A stretch of DNA of 64,000 bases from Agapanthus africanus (GCA_030015575.1 JASDDO010000026.1:450965096-451029095); one strand, 5' to 3'; shown: positions 1-11,585, counted from the stretch's first letter. Translations and numbers: made by a program. Notes: a model not told the origin generated them from the sequence alone.

Positions 1-1990
1 ACAAAGAACAACTGAGCAAACTGAGTATTACCGGACGAAAAACACCCAAATGAAGACACACCCTTACTAAATCTGGGTAAACACCATAACGAAATTCGTG
101 GAGATCTGCTCCCATTCCCACTTCGGAACAGTTAAAGGTTGCAACTCTCCACCCGGTCTCAGATGCTCAACCAAAGCACACAACAAGACAGACACCTTGA
201 AACGAAATCCAAAACATCACTCTTCATCCCGGTCCACCAGTAACTATCTCACAAGTCACGCCAAATGTTGGTGGAACTTGAATGAACACCGAAGCTGACT
301 GAGGTGCCTGTGCTAGGATTTCGCGTCTCTGCACATTAGCAACAGGTACACACAAACGCGCCCCTAAACGTAGCACATCTTAGTCACGAATCAAGGACTC
401 CGAAGCATTACCCAGCCGAATATGCCCAAGTATCTCTGACGAACGAGCATCGGCGGGCAGTGCCTCACGAAAGCGATTAAGGAAAAGTGGTCGGACGTGG
501 ACATGAGCAAGTTGTCTCCTCAGAAGAGGCGAACCTAAGCTGTACTCCATGATCAAACAAGAACTGTAAATCTGCAGAAGACTATCTCAACAGTCAAAAT
601 CCGCTGCAGGAAGATGTACATTAAGCTCTGGTGGTCCGTGAAAAATCTGACACGACTCTCCAAACAAGTAATGTCCCCAATTCCCCAACGCACGACCACA
701 GCGGCCATCTCCAGATCATGTGTGGAAATCCTGCCCGTACTTCCTCCAACTGTCGGGAAGTAAAAGCGATAACTCTATAGTGTCACCTCAGTACACAGTC
801 GAGCCCCACTCGCGAAACATCACAGTTAAACAACAAGGTCGCCCGAACCAGAAGCAAAGAAAGAACTGATGCAGTTGTTAACCGGGTCTTCAACTGCCGA
901 AAACTCCGCACACATGCCTCAGTCCAAAGAAAAGAACCTCCTTTCAGGTCAGTCCCGTCAACGGTGCAGCACTACACTAGCAATCCTGCATGAAACGGCG
1001 GTAAAAACCTGCTAAGCCCAAAATCTGCGGACTTCCATCCCGTACACAAGTCTGGGCCAAAGCTGTGTGGCCTCGATCTTCCTCGGAACCTTACGAAAAC
1101 CGTCTCCCGTAACTACAAGACCTAGGAGTCAACACAATCAAGCCTGAAGGAACACTCCGACAATCTTGCAAATAGCTGGGGCTCTCCCAATGTCTGTAAA
1201 CAAATCCTCAAGTGCTACACCTGTTCCTCAAGACACATTAGAATAGCCCAGAATGTCGTCAATAACACAACAATAACTGGTCGAGGAACGGCATGAGGAA
1301 ATCCGGTTCATCATATCTACGAATGCTGCTAGGTTATTGGTGAGTCCAACGACACCACCAAAACACACAAAGCCCGTAGCGCGCACAAAAGCAGTAATCG
1401 GAATGCCATCACTCCGAACTCGCAACAATGATGACCTGATACCAAACAACTTAGAAAATGTCTCGCACTCTGGAGCTGATCGAAGAAATCGTCAACGCGA
1501 GGTAAAGGATACCTACCCGCACCGTAAGCCGGTTAAATTGACGATCAATCGATACACAACCTCAACTGCCGTCTTTCTCCTTGACGAACAGAAATAGGAG
1601 CTCCCTAATGCGAAACACTTAGACACACAAGCCCCCCAACAAACAACTCTGCAGCTGATCCTTACGCTCCCTAAGCTTCGTCGGCTCATCTGGAACAACG
1701 TCGGATAACTCTCGCACGAAAGGAACCCAGTCCAACAAACCAACTATGGCTCCGATACCACGAATGAACGCCAAGAATCCACGACATCCTCTCCTCAAAA
1801 GCCGACTAGCGAAAAAGGCTGAATTCAAGCTGTGAGAGGCGGCACAACTATCCACCTGCACAACAAGAACTGACTCGCTGGGGAAAACAACCCCTGACTG
1901 TTTTCACACGGTAGTCCACAGATGCCTAGCACGTAGCTAACCAATCCATGCCCAGGAGAACGTCAAATCCAACATCTGTAGAAGGATCGA
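1..1990 (-). pseudogene. Decayed gypsy pol: protease end, RT, RNase H, integrase start
   Basis: Several frames must be combined, so this is a relic. Going down the minus strand, the protease end reads FDVLLGMDWL (about 1970-1935). The protease-RT linker reads LDWVPFVREL near 1740-1700. RT core follows, with a recognisable YPLPRVDDFFDQLQ block near 1500 and a VIDDILGYS active-site block near 1260-1236 (the family norm is F/YxDDILVYS, so the first residue has changed). The connection region lies near 1020-980. RNase H retains THDLEMAAVV near 730-692 and FTDHQSL near 645-625. Integrase begins near 220 and reads WEWEQIS near 120-100. In a working element this polyprotein copies RNA into cDNA and integrates it. 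Here stops and shifts in every segment exclude function. Confidence 0.88.
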
Positions 1991-2006
1991 GTGATGGATG
2001 AATCTC

Positions 2007-2867
2007 CTAACCGATTGGCACACGACGGAATATGTGTCGCGCAACAAGGAATCGCTGACAGAAGTTAACACAACAAACGGCTGATCTAGCTAACACGACT
2101 ATCGTCCCAGCCACGGCACAAGTGTGAAAAACAAACCAATACATCAAAAGAACATACGAATTAAGGATACCTGAAAACTCTGCATTGGACGCCCGCGCGT
2201 CCCGATGAGTAGAAGCAAACCCTCGTGTCTGCCCCCTACCCGCAACTGGCTGAACACCTCCTCTGCTAGACTGACCCCTCTGAGCAAACCTTCCGCATCC
2301 ACGAGCTCTCTGAATACGACCCTGACGCAGTGCTAAGGAACAATCCCTAATGAGGTGATGAAGGCTCCCACACCAGAAACATCCACGCGACGACTGCTGA
2401 CCCTCCTGGGGATGAGAACTGAACGACTGTCCACGTCCTAAGCCTCTGCTACTCCCGCGACGGTCACGAAATCTGTCTCGACGACTAGGCCCCTGTCTCT
2501 GGGCTGGTACACCGGTATGAGTCCTCCACTGTTTCGGAACACTCAGAGTCTCTAGAATACGTGTCTCGTAAACTAGGGCTGCATCCACTGGTGCTATGTA
2601 GGAGACGGATTGTTGCATGCTGATCGCAAGGAACAACTGGTTAACAGGGATGACAACCTCCTGTCGCTGCGCTCGAACAACCTCTACCAATGAGCTCATC
2701 GTCCGGCGCATGTCCTGCATCTCTGCCACAAGCCTAGCGAGCTAATCTGTCGAAGGCGAATCCGTCTGCACCTGTGCAACGAGCGTGCCATCCAGGTCAG
2801 TCCTCATCTCACCCAAGTCAATCCTGACCTCGGCCCTCGCTGTATCACTCTGAGCCCCCATAGTCAT
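2007..2867 (-). pseudogene. Decayed gypsy gag with one CCHC zinc knuckle
   Basis: The frame opens at an ATG at 2867-2865, about 220 nt after the PBS, and runs to 2007 with an in-frame TAG at codon 42 (2744-2742). Two thirds of the way along it carries one CX2CX4HX4C zinc knuckle (CFWCGSLHHLIRDC), flanked by Arg/Gly/Gln-rich sequence typical of nucleocapsid. The usual capsid core (a 200-residue helical block with a FREKFxxKYFP-like stretch) is absent, so the gene is internally shortened. After the knuckle the frame drifts into decayed protease sequence. GAG normally forms the virus-like particle and binds the RNA. This copy cannot make a complete one. Confidence 0.85.
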
Positions 2868-3090
2868 CGGCGGCAAGGCTATAAATGGAAAAAGGATTCA
2901 ATAAGAATATGGAAATCGAATCACAAGATATTAATCATCAAAGAAGGAATTTCAAGCAATGTACTTAGGTCACTTTAGGCGAAGTACCGCATCGTGAGTA
3001 TGCTGCAGACATACACACTACGTTACTCTGCTTAAGCTACCTACTCCATCATACCAAGGTCATCCTACACTCCGAAAGGTAAAACCTAGC

Positions 3091-3102
3091 GCTCTGATAC
3101 CA
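3091..3102 (-). other. Primer-binding site, initiator tRNA-Met type
   Basis: On the minus strand the sequence is TGGTATCAGAGC, complementary to the 3' end of plant initiator tRNA-Met, and it lies 4 nt inside the LTR end at 3107. This fixes both the orientation of the element and the identity of 3107-6941 as its 5' LTR. Confidence 0.92.
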
Positions 3103-4230
3103 ACTTTGTCACGACCCAAAATTGGCACGTGACGGCCCTAATACTACGCAACGCCAACAGACGTAACGCAGTAAAAGAAAGCCAAAACCCAGAAATCTAA
3201 ACCATTAAAAGACAAGAAAAGATAATAGGAGTTTTGAAACATTTGAAATCACAACCCAAATTCTTTAAAAGCCCAATTTATTTCCTTTAAAATTTTGGCA
3301 GCACCTCCTTTGTAAAAGCTAGCCCCAAAATGGGTACAACATAAATATAAGGTAAAGCATCCCCAAACGGGAGCAAATACATGCCCAAAGGCGGAAAACA
3401 ACCACCACAACAAATATACAACGCCGTAGCGAAGAAATAAAAGACGATAGAAAGGAAACTGTATAAAAGACAACAAGTCACAAAATATACAATATCGTCC
3501 TCACACAAGTCTCTAAATCAAACATGAAAGTAGTAGATGGAGGGTACAAGGATACAACGAATATACAATACAACACGAATAACCACAAAACTCACCTAAG
3601 CAAAACAGCACACTGTGAACCAATGCGGTATCCGTAGCAAAAGATGATAGATAGATGAATAGCCTGCCTCGACTACTCTAGGGAACACCCTGCAAAACAA
3701 CTGTGGCGCAACGGGGGTGAGTTGCGAACTCATGAATAGTAAATAACATATGCAGGTAATCGCAAGTATGCACGTACAGCGTGAAACTAACATATGCAAT
3801 CAATAGCAATAACAGGTCATATGAATACACTAACCATGAAAGGTACACTAGCAGGTACAACTAATACATGAAGCAATGCATATAATTAAAGGTATGTAAA
3901 TGCAATAGTCATGAAAGGTACTCTAACAGGTACAACTAATACATGAAGCAGTGCATAAACAATAAATGTAGAGTATGGAATGAAATATGTCAATTCTATG
4001 GAATCCTGACATCGTGGTAGGATCACAATCCATCAAGACAAATCCAAATCCCAATTTCCTCAAATCAGCCCCCAAAATGGCTCTCATATCATATAAGTCT
4101 CACAAATCCCGAATGTACAATATCGAATAAATCTCATATATTCTGAATGTTCAAATCAGTAATCTCATATATATCATCCATCAAATCTCAAATAAATCCC
4201 ATATATCCCAAATCCAATATCAAGTAAAAT

Positions 4231-4270
4231 TCTAACACCCTAAATATATTTCTAACACCCTAAATATATT
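4231..4270. repeat. 20-bp tandem duplication in gypsy LTR
   Basis: The unit TCTAACACCCTAAATATATT occurs twice, head to tail and exact. It is probably slippage within the AT-rich part of the LTR. Confidence 0.95.
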
Positions 4271-4305
4271 TGCATGAAATAATATGATGATGTATATAAA
4301 TTAAT

Positions 4306-4505
4306 GTCAATACACATATATTAGCGTCACATTCCACTAATATTGGTGTAAGGGCATATATAACAACATCCTAACCCACTGTTATATATACAAAGAAGTA
4401 AAAAGGTCAATACACATATATTGGCGTCCCATTCCACTAATATTGGTGTAAGGGCATATATAACAGCGGCCTAAACCCCTGTTATATATACAAAGGAGTA
4501 AAAGA
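4306..4505. repeat. Two 100-bp tandem units in gypsy LTR
   Basis: Units 4306-4405 and 4406-4505 begin GTCAATACACATATATT and differ at only a few positions. Each contains ATTCCACTAATATTGGTG and GTTATATATACAAAG. The period is 100 bp. Tandem units in LTRs are often promoter (U3) repeats, but here they sit mid-LTR, so that role is only a possibility. Confidence 0.9.
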
Positions 4506-6476
4506 AATATCATGAAACCAATGTGTCAAGCATCAACACAGAAATGCTGGTCTATCAGGTGCTGTCACCAAGACTGGCACCCTGATAGGTACGTATCATA
4601 CGCTATCCCAAAAGCTCGAGTGCCTAGCTCTGACCCTCGCCTCTCGACGTATCTATATTTACATGACACCCATCGGCATCCTCATGATAACCGCTGAGTC
4701 ATTGGTAATGTCACCGGTAGGTACTTGCCCACCTTCCAGGCTCAATCGACAAAGTCCATCGATCATCTTGCCGAGGGGAACAGTACCGGGCCCCACCATG
4801 TACCCTCATACGGCACCCACTCCTCGTATGGAGTATATAATCAGAACCGATAAATCTTATAGTGGATGCTGAAATATCATATCAAGGGAAACCGGGTTTT
4901 TCAAATAATGCATAATTTCATGAACTCCCACGGTCCCCAACTCCAGAAAACATCATGAAAAATCCATAACTAAAATTCGAAAATCCATGAATATAATATA
5001 TGCAACATAAACTGAAATGTAAGCATATAAAGGAAAAGCCGCTAATTAACTGCAACAAGTTAATATAAAATTTCATGCGGTTCCTAATTTCTCCAATTCT
5101 AAATAACATCAAGTAAAGGTAACATATAGCTATCACCAGATGTATGTGTAAACATAAAGGTATAGCAAGGTATATGTATCTACCTATAAGTAATGATGTA
5201 GTATACCCCCTGGGTATAAGTGAAATATGTGTGCAAGGTATACATGTAGCTATGTCATAAAGTGTGTATGTATCTATCACTAATGGTATAATACTCTATA
5301 GGTATACAGGTATCTAACATATAAGTATATGAAGGCATATGTATAAGCATGTAGATATACAGGTATGCTATATGTCATATGTGATAAGGAATATGAATCA
5401 ATATCTCAATGTCCCTAACCAAGCAATATCATATTTATCAGTGGTTTGTGCGTGACATGGAAATTATTGATGGTGTGTGTGGCTTACAATCAGTGCTCGT
5501 GCAAAATAGACCGTCAATAATGGTGCAGTGTCCTAAGGATACTAGTCCAAGCACAACACTAGCTAAGCAGTAGGGTAACTGCGCAATTCTAAATATGACA
5601 TAGAATATGCGACAGAAATAACATCTCTAGCCCAGACGCATAACGCCATGCGGGCGATTCCCCTGTAGATGTTAAATCTACTCCCCAACGCTCCAGGCTA
5701 GGTGAAGTCTACCACCTGTTTTCCCCTGGTAGCAGTGTCTGAAGTCCCCACCTGCGAACCTGCAACATAATACGATAAAACAAGTATAAATTAATAATAA
5801 CCCTAAAACACGTACACACTACATTAGACCGACGCAACAACACAAAACATACTCTCAAGTGTTCGTATTGTGGCTAACGTACGTAGCGACACGACGAAAA
5901 CAACTAAAGAGCAAAACCACCCAAAGTGCACGATCCGTGTCGTATAACGTATCGCGTGAACACAAAATACTACAACCTACCTAAGTGATCCCAGATTTTG
6001 CATACAGAGAAAACTCAGCAATCAAACAAGACCAAAAACACCAAAACCACAGCAGACACCTACCCAGAAAAACCCAAACCCAAACTCCTACCCACGGCCG
6101 ATCTCGCCGGAATCCTCTTCAGACGTCGCCGGCCCTGGCCGGTGGGATGGGTCTCGTGTCTCAAGTGGGTCTTAGGTTCGCAGGTACATCACAACTACTT
6201 TGTTTGGTTTTCTAGTAAAAAGTCTGGGTCACAGCAGATCACGGAGGTCACATATAGGCACTAAAAATACGATATTAGGCATCAAACTACACATTACACT
6301 ATCTAAACTGAAACTAACTAACTACAAAGCATAAAAACTAAATAAAGAAGAGATAGAGATCATTACCTAGCCAAAAGAACACAAGGATCCAAGCTTTGTA
6401 TGCTCCAAGGCATCCAAGAGGCAATATCCAAGAAAAGATGTGATTTTGTGAACTTTTGTGTGAATTTGTGATGAAT

Positions 6477-6606
6477 TGGGTGAGAGAAAGAGAGTGCTCA
6501 GTTGCAAATGAGAGAGAGATGAAATAATAAAAGAGATAGAGAAATGAGAGAGTGTGTGAAGATATGAGAGAGGGAGGTGAGTGTAGGGTGAGAATGAGAG
6601 TAAGTG
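6477..6606. repeat. GA-rich (CT-rich on minus) low-complexity tract
   Basis: The plus strand is dominated by GAGA and GTGA runs with TG interruptions. It lies about 340-460 bp from the 5' end of the minus-strand LTR, where a promoter region would be expected, so it could be a GAGA-type promoter tract. No sharper motif is visible. Confidence 0.7.
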
Positions 6607-6941
6607 TATCACATGCATTAATTCACCATTTAATGCATTCATACACACATCATCACTCCAAAGAAATATCTTCTCACTCACACAAAAGATCTAGGGATTA
6701 GGGTTAAGGATAAGCAAAGGGTTTAAATCAAGGGTTAGGTTAAGTGTCATGGTTGCTAAGATCAAAATTAGCACAAACAAATCCACACATTTACGTGCAC
6801 ACGTGCATGCATGCTTATAACAAGTAATGATAAATTATTATTTAAATGTTATAAAATGTGAGGAACCTGAATTGGTAAACTTTTTACAGTAAACCCGCAT
6901 TAACGTCTAAACGAACACTAATCAAAATCTAAGGCGTTACA

Positions 6942-8236
6942 GCAGGAGTATGAGCAGGCTTACTTGTTGATCTTCTGATCGCTCAATACCCGGCTGGCCG
7001 TTACGCTTAGCACGCCTCTTGCGGCTTGTGAATGTTTTGATATGATCATCACCTACTGCCGGCGTATTGACGAGTCTTTAGAGTCCTACACAGAGGTTTC
7101 CTGTCTGAGGCGAAACGGAGTAGGAGCACATATATGATATGTGCGGGACCGAGAATAATATGAGTATGTGATACCGTATTCTATTCTCGCGATTTGTATC
7201 ATCGGTCGATTATATGTGATATAGCCGAATTATCGAATCAAGTGTTGATTCGATAAATTGATACACATAATATTAGTCGGTTATATGTGATATGACCGGA
7301 TCATTAAATCAAGTGTTGATTTTGTGATTTAATGTATAATTATATATTTGATATATTACATTACATTAACTAGTATTGGCTCACTTAAGATTGTTTTCTC
7401 ACTTGATGTGCACATAGTGTATATGTGATATATGTTTGTGTACATGATTGTATCATGCTTGATGATACATGGAAACTTGGGTGTGTGTATGACTTACACC
7501 ATACTTAAGATAATGGTTAGGGTTTTTATTTATTTTGTAATTCAAAATTGGTGGCATTTTGTCATGGCATGAAGCTTCATGAAGCTTAGAGATTACCATT
7601 GACCAAGTCCACTTGTTTTGTTTAACGAAAGATATTTATTAATCAAACCATTAGCTTAAACCATGGTTATGTCTCTACAATGGTTAGTACATGACACTAA
7701 CTCACCCATAGTTGCTATTCTCACCTCATTAGTTTTCATTTTCTCATCTTGATCATTTCATCTTCTTCTTCCTCATGAAAGCTTTCTAGATTTCAAAAAT
7801 GGTGAGAAAATAAAATCTAAAGTGAGCTCATTTCATACTTCATCATCCTCTACTACTTGCCATTTAGTTTAGGGCGTTCTCTTCACAAAGTTCATCACTA
7901 AGTGAAGAGGTAGCTTGGGTTTGAGTCTCCTCGACGTAGATCATCTTCGGCCTCAAAGACTTCGAGCAAGCTTGTTCATTTCTCCAAGAGAACCCATACT
8001 AGAGTTTGGGAGATCTTCACTCGCAGCAAAGGGACTAATACACGGACCTTTAGAAGAGAAGGACCGGTCTACAAAGGTTGTATTCCTCATTCACTTTCTA
8101 TGTAAAGTTGTTTGCATTCTAGTTTAGCTCCTAAAACTCTAGTTAGATCCTAGGTTAGGTTGTTTGGCACACTAGAAATTTTAAATATGGCATGTTTGAT
8201 GCCTTGTAGAACCTTGGTTATGCCAAATAACCTACA
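6942..8236 (+). repeat. 3' portion of element F's 5' LTR
   Basis: Homologous to the corresponding interior of A's, E's and H's LTRs (shared GATCTTCTGATCGCTCAATA, the GAGTCTTTAGAGTCCTACAC block and CTCGACGTAGATCATCTTCG). It ends AATAACCTACA directly before the PBS. The first roughly 0.9 kb is missing because the gypsy element interrupts it at 6942. A stem-loop, TGTATCAT...ATGATACA, lies at 7449-7469. Confidence 0.9.
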
Positions 8237-8237
8237 T

Positions 8238-8250
8238 TGGTATCAGAGCC
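8238..8250 (+). other. Element F primer-binding site
   Basis: TGGTATCAGAGCC, a perfect match to the initiator tRNA-Met 3' end, begins 1 nt after the LTR end CCTACA (8236). Confidence 0.93.
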
Positions 8251-8785
8251 TTGCTAGAGCATTAGGAGTTGTTCGGGCGAAGTTAGAAGTTCGAACGAAC
8301 TCCGAAAACCCGATCTTGCCCATTCTCTGGAAATGTTTCAAGATGTTGGAATTTTCACATTAAAAATATTCAGAAAAATATGCAGGTAAATCTATGGATC
8401 CTCTAGAAGAACGACACCCTAACTCAACAACATGACCGCGGAACCGCGGCCAAACTATGCTTTTGGCGGCGGTTCCGCGGCGCCATGTGTGAGGCTTGGG
8501 CCGAGCCTTCTACGGTTGGTCCGTAGCTACTGTGGCATGATTCTGGGTATTTTTGATGCTGCTCAAGTGTTGAGTTTTCTGGGAAATTTTGGGAATTCAT
8601 TGATTCGATTGAAAAGTTTAACGTCGTCCGGATATCTATAATGGGATACAAAACTTGGAATCAAGAATATTTGAATTTTATAAATCTAGCAATTTAGTGT
8701 CAATTGATCGGTTGCCATGGGATTTTGATATGATCAAAAGTACGTTGCAAGCACATAGCGTACGCGGATACTCACTGGGTAACCT
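8251..8785 (+). other. Element F leader, first segment (non-coding, structured)
   Basis: Follows the PBS and is homologous to the leaders of A (11021 on) and E (minus, from 57649 down). It contains a 13-codon ATG frame starting MDPLEE (8394-8435), immediately followed by a GC-rich stem-loop (8436-8482). It stops at AACCT (8781-8785), the left TSD copy of element A. There is no long open frame. Relative to A and E, F appears to have lost about 290 bp between two stem-loop positions. Confidence 0.75.
8436..8482 (+). other. GC-rich palindromic stem-loop, element F leader
   Basis: The left arm begins CCGCGGAACCGCGGCCAAA and the right arm is TTGGCGGCGGTTCCGCGG. They pair almost fully around a short AT loop, and each arm also contains the self-complementary core CCGCGG. 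It lies about 190 nt after the PBS, as in A, B, C and E. Confidence 0.8.
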
Positions 8786-10061
8786 TGTTAGTTATATGTA
8801 TGCCCTAGAGGCCATTACTGTACATTGGATGTATATTGTAGTGGATGCTGGGACATATATAGGGAGGACTTTCTTGCTCGACATGATAGTATGCTATATG
8901 GTTACTCTTTACCTTAACGTGTACACTAATTGTCTCTCTGTTACATGTTGGTAAAGCCCTTAGGATGTGTACTTGACTACCTGGACTATGATGCGGATCA
9001 TACTAGTGGGGACATGGTAGTCCATAAGTATATCCTTCACAGTCCCTAGTCGTGGGTATATCGAGGCGGGGCATCGATATACCAGAGTAGACTAGCGTAT
9101 ACCTTCTCGACCCATACAGATGGGCGATGGATGATCCCATATCCATTGGTGTTTGACATCGGAGATGATATACGGGTGCTCAGTGGAGACTGGGTACACT
9201 GGACGGACTCGCCGAGAACTCCCAGATGGTATTATACCGTACGTCAGATGGCAGTTCTCTGGTGACACTGGTACAGAGTAGTCTGTTGACCCGAGATCGT
9301 CATAGAGTCTTGTGTGGTTCCCACTGTGCTTTGATTTCCATCTTACCACGTCCAAGAGGGCGTGCAAAACGGTGGTTTTTGGGTACAGTCCCGAGTCACA
9401 TGGAGGCAATGAGCGATAGGACGGGATTCGTCTCTCCCGGTATAGGGAGTTGATGTTGCGCTGTGTTCGATTGGCTATAACCGGAAATCCCTGGCCAGGG
9501 TTGCTGAGATTTACTGGTAAGTGTTACCAGTAGTTTCTCGAATTGTTATAGACCTCATATCGACACGACTTATCAAGCTATTGGGGTCTGACGTTTACCA
9601 CCCCTAGGCGAGATATACGACATATCAGACGATCAGACCGGACTGTACGGTAGTGTTACTGGTTGGATTCACTGGAGTGTGAGCGGGCTTGCTCGTCGAT
9701 CTTCTGATCGCTCAATACCCGGGTGGCCGTTACGTTTAGCAGACCGCTTGCGGCTTGTGGGTGCTTGATATGATCATCACCTGCTGCCGGCGTATTGACG
9801 AGTCTTTAGAGTCCTACATAGAGGTTTCCTGGCTCAAGCGAAACGAAATAGGAGCGCATATGAGATATGTGCGGGACCGAGAATAATGCGTGTATGTGAT
9901 ACCGTATTTCATTCTCGCGATGAATGTGTCGAATGGTTATATCCGATATAACCTAGTTATCGAATCAAGGATTGATTCGATAAACCGATACATTGGATAT
10001 TAGTCGGTTGTATGCGATATGACCGGATCGTTAAATCAAGTGTTGATTTAATGATTTAATG

Positions 10062-10078
10062 CATAATTATATATTTGA
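10062..10078 (+). promoter_or_regulatory. Possible LTR TATA region, element A
   Basis: An AT-only run around AATTATATATTT occurs at the same LTR position in A (both LTRs), F and H. It is the only TATA-like site in the right general position, about 115 bp before the conserved LTR stem-loop. The start of transcription itself cannot be seen. Confidence 0.3.
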
Positions 10079-10176
10079 CATATTACTTTGCATTAACTAG
10101 TATTGGTTCACTTTAAGATGGATTTTCTCACTCGGATGTGCGCATTGCATATGCGATATGATTTTGTGCACTTGCT

Positions 10177-10197
10177 TGTATCATGTTTGATGATACA
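10177..10197 (+). other. LTR stem-loop, element A 5' LTR
   Basis: TGTATCAT pairs with ATGATACA across a 5-nt loop (GTTTG). The same structure is at 7449-7469 (F), 18339-18359 (A 3' LTR) and 63615-63635 (H). In E's LTRs a different but self-complementary pair (ATACATG/CATGTAT) lies in this region. Confidence 0.7.
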
Positions 10198-11008
10198 TGC
10201 ATTTTGGTTAAGTGTAAAGAATTAAACCTTGGTTAATGAAATGGTTAGGGTTTACTTTTTCCTTATTCATTTTATTCATTTATTTATTCTTTTGGAAAAA
10301 GAAAAGCAAATGAGAAAATGGTGGCATGTTTTGTCTTGTTCATGAAGTTTCATGAACACTTTGACTTTGTAACCATTTTGTCTCATGCTTAACCCTAACC
10401 ATTCCACTTAACCCTAATCAATTCTCTACACTAAACCATGGTTCAATTATGATAAGTATTCTTTTTACTTTTCATTTTTAATATTCTTATGATAACATTA
10501 TTCTTCTTCTTCTTCATTTCTTCAAGTGAAGAAAGCTTGCCTCCATCAATGGCAAGTGATGAAAAAGAGTGAGAAATCCAATTCTAAAGTCTACCCACTT
10601 CCTATTTCTTCATCCTCTACCTCTTGCCAAGTAGTAGAGTGTGTTTCCTTCACAAGTTTTCTTGACTTGGTGAAGTTGGAGCTTGATCTAGCGATGCCTC
10701 GACGTAGATCATCTTCGGCATGGACATCGACGACCTAGCTCGCCATTTCTCCGACAAAGCCGACGCTAGAGCCCGAGAATTCATTTGGACAGCGAGGGGA
10801 CTTCGTTGCGGAGCTATGGAGGTGGAGCACCGGATCTACAAAGGTTGTATTTCCGTTTAAACTTTAGTTAAGTTGTTAACTAGTTTTCTTTTTCGCCTAG
10901 AATTCTAGCCAACGATCCGTACACTAGGGTTTCTCGGCACCGTAATTTTTGAAATTGGCATGGTTGATGCCTTGTGAGACCTCATTAGAGTGCCTAGGAA
11001 CCCTACAG

Positions 11009-11020
11009 TGGTTCAGAGCC
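11009..11020 (+). other. Element A primer-binding site (one base short)
   Basis: TGGTTCAGAGCC lies 1 nt after the LTR end. Compared with TGGTATCAGAGCC in B, C and F it lacks one A. Because reverse transcription can rewrite the PBS from the tRNA, the deletion probably arose after insertion. Confidence 0.85.
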
Positions 11021-11195
11021 TTAGGCGAAGTCCAGACGGAATTTGAAGTCCGAACGATCCCGAAACCCTAACCAATATATGTTCTCTGGACTTTTTCTAA
11101 AATCTGAGTTTTTCCAGAATTAAAAATTGCTAAAAAATTCAGTAAGAAAAAATAAGAATTACGATGCAAAATGTTTTCGATGAACAGTATTTATT

Positions 11196-11242
11196 GCGGC
11201 GGAACCGCGGCGGAAGCCTAGCTTCTGCGGCGGTTCCGCGGC
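11196..11242 (+). other. GC-rich palindromic stem-loop, element A leader
   Basis: The arms GCGGCGGAACCGCGGCGGAA and TTCTGCGGCGGTTCCGCGGC pair nearly fully. It begins 175 nt after the PBS. Confidence 0.82.
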
Positions 11243-11585
11243 TATCTGGTGACGTCAGCCCTCATTGTTTGCACAGTAATTCCTGATAAATTATGCTGAG
11301 TTTTCTGGGAATTTTTAAAATTTATTCAAGAGTTGAATTTTCTAGAGTTGTTTTAGGGATTCGGTTTTTTGATCGGAGTATCAAATTTTGTCTACGTGGC
11401 TTTCCGGATAAATTTTAGAATATGTTAAAAAGTTCGACCGGATATAAATACCCAATTTTTCCCCTGTCTGGAAATTTCCAAGTGTTGGATTTTTCCGTAG
11501 TTTAACGACGTTCTAAGCAGTGCAAGTAACGCGATGGACCCTCTAGAAGACAACAAACCTTAACTCGATTATGTGACCGTCTTGA

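Larger units (their letters stand above)
1..6941 (-). mobile_element. Partial Ty3/gypsy retrotransposon (Tekay/Del-like), 5' half
   Basis: Read on the minus strand this runs LTR (6941-3107), PBS (3102-3091), gag, protease, reverse transcriptase, RNase H and the start of integrase, which leaves the window at position 1. This order (RT before integrase) is diagnostic of Ty3/gypsy. The very long LTR with ends TGTAACGCC and TCGTGACA, the initiator-Met PBS and the gag zinc knuckle resemble the Tekay/Del chromoviruses, but the chromodomain region lies outside the window, so the lineage is tentative. Every domain carries stops or frameshifts. The right edge abuts a copia LTR interior at 6942, so this element inserted into element F's 5' LTR. 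The expected 5-bp duplication (GCAGG, 6942-6946) cannot be confirmed because the other end is off-window. Confidence 0.9.
3107..6941 (-). repeat. 5' LTR of the gypsy element (3.8 kb)
   Basis: On the minus strand it starts TGTAACGCC and ends GGGTCGTGACA, directly followed by the PBS. The length, 3835 bp, is large even for plant gypsy elements. It holds a 20-bp tandem duplication, a 100-bp tandem duplication, a purine-rich GA tract near its 5' end and long AT-rich stretches, but no credible gene. Only one copy is in the window, so its age cannot be measured. Short reading frames inside it have no recognisable homology. Confidence 0.88.
8786..11007 (+). repeat. Element A 5' LTR (2222 bp)
   Basis: Starts TGTTAGTTATATGTATGCC and ends GAACCCTACA. 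A TATA-like run (AATTATATATTT) lies near 10065-10076, about 1.28 kb in, followed by a TGTATCAT...ATGATACA stem-loop at 10177-10197. CT-rich and CCCTAA-containing stretches follow. The open frames in it (for example 9409-9092 minus, 105 codons) recur in the 3' LTR simply because the LTRs are copies. I see no protein homology. Confidence 0.95.

Noticed and set aside
3091-3102. TGGTATCAGAGC taken as evidence of an integrated pararetrovirus
   Set aside because: The same primer site is used by caulimoviruses, but here it adjoins an LTR, and no movement-protein or viral coat sequence is found. All cases fit LTR retrotransposons.
7915-8127. A 70-codon plus-strand frame starting in the LTR of element F
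   Set aside because: It lies in the LTR's transcribed end. Homologous stretches in A, E and H are shifted or interrupted, so the frame is accidental.
8238-8250. Possible tRNA-Met gene
   Set aside because: Only the 13 nt complementary to the tRNA 3' end are present. There are no A and B boxes and no cloverleaf.
9092-9409. A 105-codon minus-strand frame, found again at 17254-17571
   Set aside because: It lies inside A's two LTRs and recurs only because LTRs are copies. It has no recognisable domain, and similar LTR positions in E and H do not keep it open.
10381-10425. CCCTAA/TTAGGG stretches in copia LTRs resembling telomere repeats
   Set aside because: Only isolated AACCCTAACC-type words occur, not a head-to-tail (CCCTAAA)n array, and they repeat at the same place in each LTR.
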